A stretch of 8,617 nucleotides of DNA, taken from NCBI GenBank assembly GCA_903864555.1, contig CAIPGJ010000335.1, forward strand, positions 1 through 8,617, written 5' to 3'. A program made the position numbers and the translations under genes. Positions 5,937-8,617 of this stretch are shown here, one piece after another (within the stretch, counting starts at the first letter, position 1; each line of letters starts with the position of its first letter). The notes beneath the pieces were generated by a model. That model did no database searches. It was not told where the DNA came from and worked only from the letters and a program-made list of their open reading frames with translations. The stretch is from an uncultured Pseudomonadota bacterium. GTDB taxonomy: Bacteria > Pseudomonadota > Gammaproteobacteria > Burkholderiales > SG8-39.

Positions 5937-6914
5937 CTACTCCGCCGTGACGTTGGCCGCCTTCACCACCTTCTCCAGTCGCTCGATGTCTTCCTTCACC
6001 ACCGCGGCGAAACGCTCGGGCGGCCCGCCCTGCGGATCCAGGCCCAGCGTGGCGAAGCGCTCCCTCACATCGGGCAGGGCGATCACCGCGTTCAGTTCGG
6101 CATTGATCTTGTTGATGATGGGCCGCGGCGTGCGCGCCGGGGCCGACACGCCAAACCAGATGGGCGCATCGAAGTTCTGCACGCCCTGCTCCACCGTCGT
6201 CGGCACCTCGGGCATGTTGGAAAGGCGCTTGTTGCCCGACACGCCGATCATGCGCAGCTTGCCGGCCTTGATCAGCGCCTCGGCCGAGAGCGAGGTCACG
6301 AACACCATGGAAATCTGTCCGGCCACCAGGTCGGCCATGGCCGGCGCGGCGCCCTTGTAGGGCACGTGCAGGATGTCGGTGCCGGTGACCATCTTGAACA
6401 GCTCCAGCGCCAGATGGCTGCTGCCGCCATTACCCGAGGAGCCGCCGGTGAATTTGCCCGGATTGGCCCTGGCCTGCGCCACCAGATCGCGCACCGACGC
6501 GCCCTTGAAGGACGGCCCCACCACCACCGTGATGGGTGACCAGCCGAGCAGGATCACCTCGGCAAAGTCCTCGGCACGATAAGGCGACTTCATGCGCAGC
6601 GCAAAGTTGATCGAATTGGAACCCGGGTTCGCCATCAGCAGCGTGTAGCCATCGGGCGCGGCCTTGGCCACCATGTCCCCACCCAGCATGCCGCCCGCGC
6701 CGCCACGGTTGTCGATCAGCATCTGCTGGCCCCAGCGCTCCGACACCTTGGCCGACAACACCCTCGCCACCACGTCATTGGAGGCGCCGGGCGGATAGGG
6801 CACCACCCAGCGCACCGGCTTGCTGGGAAAGCGGGCGGCGTCTTCCTGGGCGACTGCTGGCTGCAGCCAGCCCAGCCCGGCAAGCAGCAGGGCTGCAAGG
6901 CGCGATAGCTTCAT
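5937..6914 (-). CDS. Bug/TctC-family tripartite tricarboxylate receptor (periplasmic binding protein)
   Basis: A 325-residue exported solute receptor. Residues 1-22 are a Sec signal peptide: MKLSR, a hydrophobic core, and a predicted cut after QPAVA before QEDAARFP. The mature protein shows the family's landmarks: KPVRWVVPYPPGASNDVVAR (about 32-51), IDNRGGAGGMLGGDMVAK, the DGYTLL strand, HVPYKGAAPAMADLVAGQ, and a late GVSG...R segment. Known Bug proteins bind small carboxylates such as citrate, glutamate, aspartate or nicotinate in two loops. The ligand is not readable here. The start is set by GGAGGA (6926-6921) 6 nt before ATG 6914; a longer frame to 6950 would have no signal peptide at its N-terminus. 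It leads an apparent operon with an MFS gene (56 bp or less downstream) and an isomerase-like enzyme. TctA and TctB membrane subunits are absent from the window. Confidence 0.92.
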   Translation of the reverse strand: MKLSRLAALLLAGLGWLQPAVAQEDAARFPSKPVRWVVPYPPGASNDVVARVLSAKVSERWGQQMLIDNRGGAGGMLGGDMVAKAAPDGYTLLMANPGSNSINFALRMKSPYRAEDFAEVILLGWSPITVVVGPSFKGASVRDLVAQARANPGKFTGGSSGNGGSSHLALELFKMVTGTDILHVPYKGAAPAMADLVAGQISMVFVTSLSAEALIKAGKLRMIGVSGNKRLSNMPEVPTTVEQGVQNFDAPIWFGVSAPARTPRPIINKINAELNAVIALPDVRERFATLGLDPQGGPPERFAAVVKEDIERLEKVVKAANVTAE

Positions 6915-6954
6915 GGTGTTTCCTCCAGTAGTGCTGTTCTTGTTCGGCACATAT

Positions 6955-6982
6955 TACGAAGATCACGATACGAAGATCACGA
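6955..6982. repeat. Perfect 14-bp tandem duplication
   Basis: TACGAAGATCACGA occurs twice in immediate succession (6955-6968 and 6969-6982) with no mismatch. A third partial match is absent. It lies 41 bp upstream of the minus-strand receptor gene start, at its likely promoter position; TAATAT (minus strand, 6956-6951) at its edge is a -10-like hexamer without a clear -35. It may be a pair of regulator sites or a recent duplication. Confidence 0.8.
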
Positions 6983-6993
6983 AGGCGCAAGGG

Positions 6994-7014
6994 CGGTGCC
7001 CGCATGAGGCACCG
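6994..7014. other. Hairpin in the divergent receptor intergenic region
   Basis: CGGTGCC (6994-7000) and GGCACCG (7008-7014) form a perfect 7-bp stem with a 7-nt loop. No T tract follows on either strand. It sits midway between the divergent Bug-type receptor genes and could be an operator dyad or part of a leader transcript. Confidence 0.45.
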
Positions 7015-7028
7015 ACGAAGCCCGCGCT

Positions 7029-7045
7029 CTCCTCCCAAAGAGGAG
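7029..7045. other. Short dyad CTCCTC/GAGGAG
   Basis: CTCCTC (7029-7034) and GAGGAG (7040-7045) form a 6-bp perfect stem around a 5-nt loop. The right half looks like a ribosome binding site, but no open reading frame with normal coding character starts behind it. It is one of three dyads within about 100 bp of the shared control region. Confidence 0.4.
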
Positions 7046-7077
7046 TCCATTATCGGGCCGAGCGGAAGGCCTGTCAC

Positions 7078-7094
7078 GCGGCACGGTGTGCCGC
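7078..7094. other. Tight hairpin upstream of second receptor gene
   Basis: GCGGCAC (7078-7084) and GTGCCGC (7088-7094) form a perfect 7-bp GC-rich stem with a 3-nt loop. It ends 12 bp before a -10-like TATGAT (7106-7111), placing it over the expected -35 region of a promoter for the plus-strand receptor gene. An operator role is plausible but not shown. Confidence 0.45.
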
Positions 7095-7105
7095 AGAACC
7101 AGGGG

Positions 7106-7111
7106 TATGAT
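7106..7111 (+). promoter_or_regulatory. Possible -10 element for second receptor gene
   Basis: TATGAT matches the sigma-70 -10 consensus at five of six positions and lies 76 bp before the receptor's ATG. No recognisable -35 is present at 16-18 bp upstream; that space is taken by the hairpin 7078-7094, so the promoter would need an activator or is misassigned. Confidence 0.3.
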
Positions 7112-7187
7112 GCGCCCGGAACAGCAGGCCACATCCGGATCTGCCGCACGGGTCCGGAACCATCGCCCACACGTCCGGAGGAACACC

Positions 7188-8153
7188 ATGCGCACGCCAC
7201 TGATCGCCCTGCTCGCAGCCCTCACCACCTGCGCCACACCCATTGCCCAGGCCCAGACCTGGCCGGTCAAGCCGGTGCGCCTCATCATCCCCTTCCCGCC
7301 CGGGGGCAGCAACGATGTGGTGGGCCGCATGTTCGGCCAGCAACTGGGCGAACGGCTCGGGCAATCGGTGCTGATCGACAACCGTGGCGGCGCAGGCAGC
7401 ACCATCGGCACGGATGCCGCCGCCAAGTCCCCGGCTGACGGCTACACCCTGCTGCTGGTCTCCATCGCCTATTCCTTCAGCCCGGCCATGTACAAGAGCC
7501 TGCCCTACGATCCGGACAAGGCCTTCACGCCGGTGTCGCCCATCGGCGCAGGCCCGGCGGTGCTGGTGGTGAATCCCGGCGTGCCCATCCGCACGGTGAA
7601 GGAACTGATCGCGCAGGCCCAGGCCAGGCCCGGGGCCTTGCGCATAGCCTCGGCCGGCATCGGCAGCTTCCAGCACCTGGCCGGAGAACTGTTCCGCCTG
7701 CAGGGCAAGGCCGAATTGCTGCACGTCCCCTACAAGGGCGGCGGCCCGGCCATGACCGACGTGCTGGGCGGTCATGCCGAAGTGATGATGGGCTCGCTCA
7801 TCCAGACCATCCCGCACATCCGCTCGGGCAAGCTGCGCGCGCTGGGGGTCTCGGGCATGAAGCGCAACCCGGCGCTGGCCGACGTACCCACCATCGCCGA
7901 AGCGGCGCTGCCCGATTACGACGCCACCAACTGGTGGGGCATCGTCGCCCCGGCGGGCACGCCGCAAGCCGTCATCACCCGACTGCATGGCGATATCTCC
8001 GGCATCGTCTCCTCGCCCGAAACACGCAAGCGCCTGGAGAACGAAGGTGCGGAACCGCTCTCCATGACACCCGCGGAATTCGGCCGCTTCATCCAGGCGG
8101 AAACGAAGAAGTGGTCGCGGGTGGTGGCGGAGGCGGGCATGAAGGGCGAGTAG
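7188..8153 (+). CDS. Second Bug/TctC-family periplasmic receptor
   Basis: A 321-residue exported solute receptor, divergent from and paralogous to the minus-strand receptor gene. Residues 1-22 form a Sec signal peptide ending PIAQA before QTWPVKP. Family landmarks follow in order: KPVRLIIPFPPGGSNDVVGR (about 28-47), LIDNRGGAGSTIGTDAAAK, ADGYTLLLVS, HVPYKGGGPAMTDVLGGH, the SGKLRALGVSG strand and VPTIAEAALP. The start is certain: GGAGGA (7177-7182) stands 5 nt before ATG 7188, and longer in-frame extensions would bury the signal peptide. The ligand-facing segment after the DGYTLL strand (VSIAYSFSPAMYKSLPYD) differs from the other receptor (MANPGSNSINFALRMKSPYR), so a different ligand or affinity is likely. 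It has no co-directional partner gene; the next gene is convergent. It may be an orphan receptor using distant TctAB or serving the neighbouring MFS carrier. Confidence 0.93.
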   Translation: MRTPLIALLAALTTCATPIAQAQTWPVKPVRLIIPFPPGGSNDVVGRMFGQQLGERLGQSVLIDNRGGAGSTIGTDAAAKSPADGYTLLLVSIAYSFSPAMYKSLPYDPDKAFTPVSPIGAGPAVLVVNPGVPIRTVKELIAQAQARPGALRIASAGIGSFQHLAGELFRLQGKAELLHVPYKGGGPAMTDVLGGHAEVMMGSLIQTIPHIRSGKLRALGVSGMKRNPALADVPTIAEAALPDYDATNWWGIVAPAGTPQAVITRLHGDISGIVSSPETRKRLENEGAEPLSMTPAEFGRFIQAETKKWSRVVAEAGMKGE

Positions 8154-8203
8154 GCAGGTCCGTGCAATGAGGAAAATCTTCAGCCGCGGACAAGAGCAGG
8201 CAG

Positions 8204-8617
8204 CTACACCGTCAAGGCCCGATACACCTTGGTCAGCTCCCCCGGCAGGTCCTGCACGTCGTCGATGACCATGTAGCGGTTGTCACGGCACATGCGGCGC
8301 AGGTAGTCGTGGCCTGAGGGATCGATGGTGATGCAGAAGGTGTGCACACCCTGGGTTTCGGCCTCCTGCAGGGCGCGCGCGGTGTCCTGGATGCCGTACT
8401 CGTCGTCAGTGCGATCCGGGCCGTAGTCGAAGTCCTGCGGGTAGCCATCGGAGACGACGATCAGCACCTTCATGCGGCCAGGCTGGCGTTCCAGCTTGGC
8501 CAGTGCGTGGCGGATGGCCGGACCCATGCGCGTGGAGCGCTGCGCCTTCATGGCGGCCAGCGCCGCCCAGGTGCGCGCGGTGAGCTTGTCCTCGAATTCC
8601 TTGGCGACGTAGAACTC
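8204..8617 (-). CDS. VWA-domain protein of NorD/CbbO type, C-terminal part (runs off right edge)
   Basis: The open frame enters from the right edge and ends at TAG 8206-8204, giving 137 residues of C-terminus. It holds the later part of a von Willebrand factor A domain: STRMGPAIRHAL (about 28-39, with the metal-coordinating Thr), then VLIVVSDGYPQDFDYG with the MIDAS Asp. YGIQDTARALQEAETQGV, HTFCITIDPSGHDYLRRM and a final DLPGELTKVYRALT follow. This arrangement at the extreme C-terminus is that of NorD (needed to activate NO reductase) and the homologous CbbO (Rubisco activase subunit). Both work with a MoxR-type AAA+ ATPase (NorQ or CbbQ) in the cytoplasm. The DxSxS part of the MIDAS site lies outside the window, and no partner gene is visible, so the choice between NorD and CbbO stays open. 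An internal ATG at 8551 is not the start, since coding continues upstream of it to the edge. Confidence 0.85.
   Translation of the reverse strand, partial: EFYVAKEFEDKLTARTWAALAAMKAQRSTRMGPAIRHALAKLERQPGRMKVLIVVSDGYPQDFDYGPDRTDDEYGIQDTARALQEAETQGVHTFCITIDPSGHDYLRRMCRDNRYMVIDDVQDLPGELTKVYRALTV

Noticed and set aside
4984..6360. 458-residue plus-strand open frame antisense to the MFS and receptor genes
   Set aside because: Rich in His, Gln, Arg and Gly with no membrane or fold pattern. It crosses the boundary of two well-supported minus-strand genes.
7074..7988. 304-residue minus-strand open frame antisense to the second receptor gene
   Set aside because: The plus-strand gene has a signal peptide, ribosome binding site and all Bug-family landmarks; the antisense frame has none of its own.
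8158..8191. GTCCG/CGGAC pairing in the gap between the second receptor gene and the VWA gene as a terminator
   Set aside because: Only five pairs with a loop of 24 nt and no T tract on either strand.

Overview
The window is GC-rich chromosomal DNA and most resembles a betaproteobacterium (Burkholderiales or Rhodocyclales type). The main reasons are two periplasmic binding proteins of the Bug/TctC family, which is strongly expanded in that class, the GC-biased codon use, and an FNR/ANR-type operator in front of a hemerythrin-like gene. No rRNA, tRNA, CRISPR array, transposase or phage gene is visible. The window holds nine coding regions. Two of them are cut by the window edges.

Layout. (1) Positions 1-132, minus strand: the N-terminus of a lipoprotein that runs off the left edge. 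(2) Positions 97-370: an intergenic region with a near-perfect long inverted repeat (163-262) whose arms each carry an outward-facing TTGACA. (3) Positions 371-1267, plus: a short-chain dehydrogenase/reductase of the retinol-dehydrogenase-like type. (4) Positions 1375-1920, plus: a hemerythrin-like (HHE) protein with a strong ribosome binding site and a near-consensus FNR/ANR/Dnr box upstream. (5) Positions 1989-2441, minus: a small four-helix membrane protein. It is divergent from (6), positions 2611-3831, plus: a two-domain protein joining a phosphoacceptor receiver domain to a metallo-beta-lactamase-fold hydrolase. (7) Positions 6914 down to 3876, minus: an apparent three-gene operon in the order Bug-type solute receptor, MFS transporter, maleate isomerase/Asp-Glu racemase-superfamily enzyme. 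(8) Positions 7188-8153, plus: a second, divergent Bug-type receptor. (9) Positions 8204-8617, minus: the C-terminus of a NorD/CbbO-type VWA protein that runs off the right edge.

How they may work together. The minus-strand operon looks like a capture, import and conversion unit for a small carboxylate: a periplasmic receptor, an inner-membrane permease and a cytoplasmic enzyme. The usual TctA/TctB membrane partners of TctC receptors are absent, and an MFS carrier takes their place. The divergent second receptor shares the 273-bp control region, which is rich in hairpins and contains a 14-bp tandem duplication. The left half has a redox and signalling flavour: a hemerythrin under probable oxygen/NO control, and a phosphorylation-gated metallohydrolase beside an unknown membrane protein. 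The VWA protein at the right edge is either NorD (NO reductase activation) or CbbO (Rubisco activation), and the visible C-terminus alone does not decide which.
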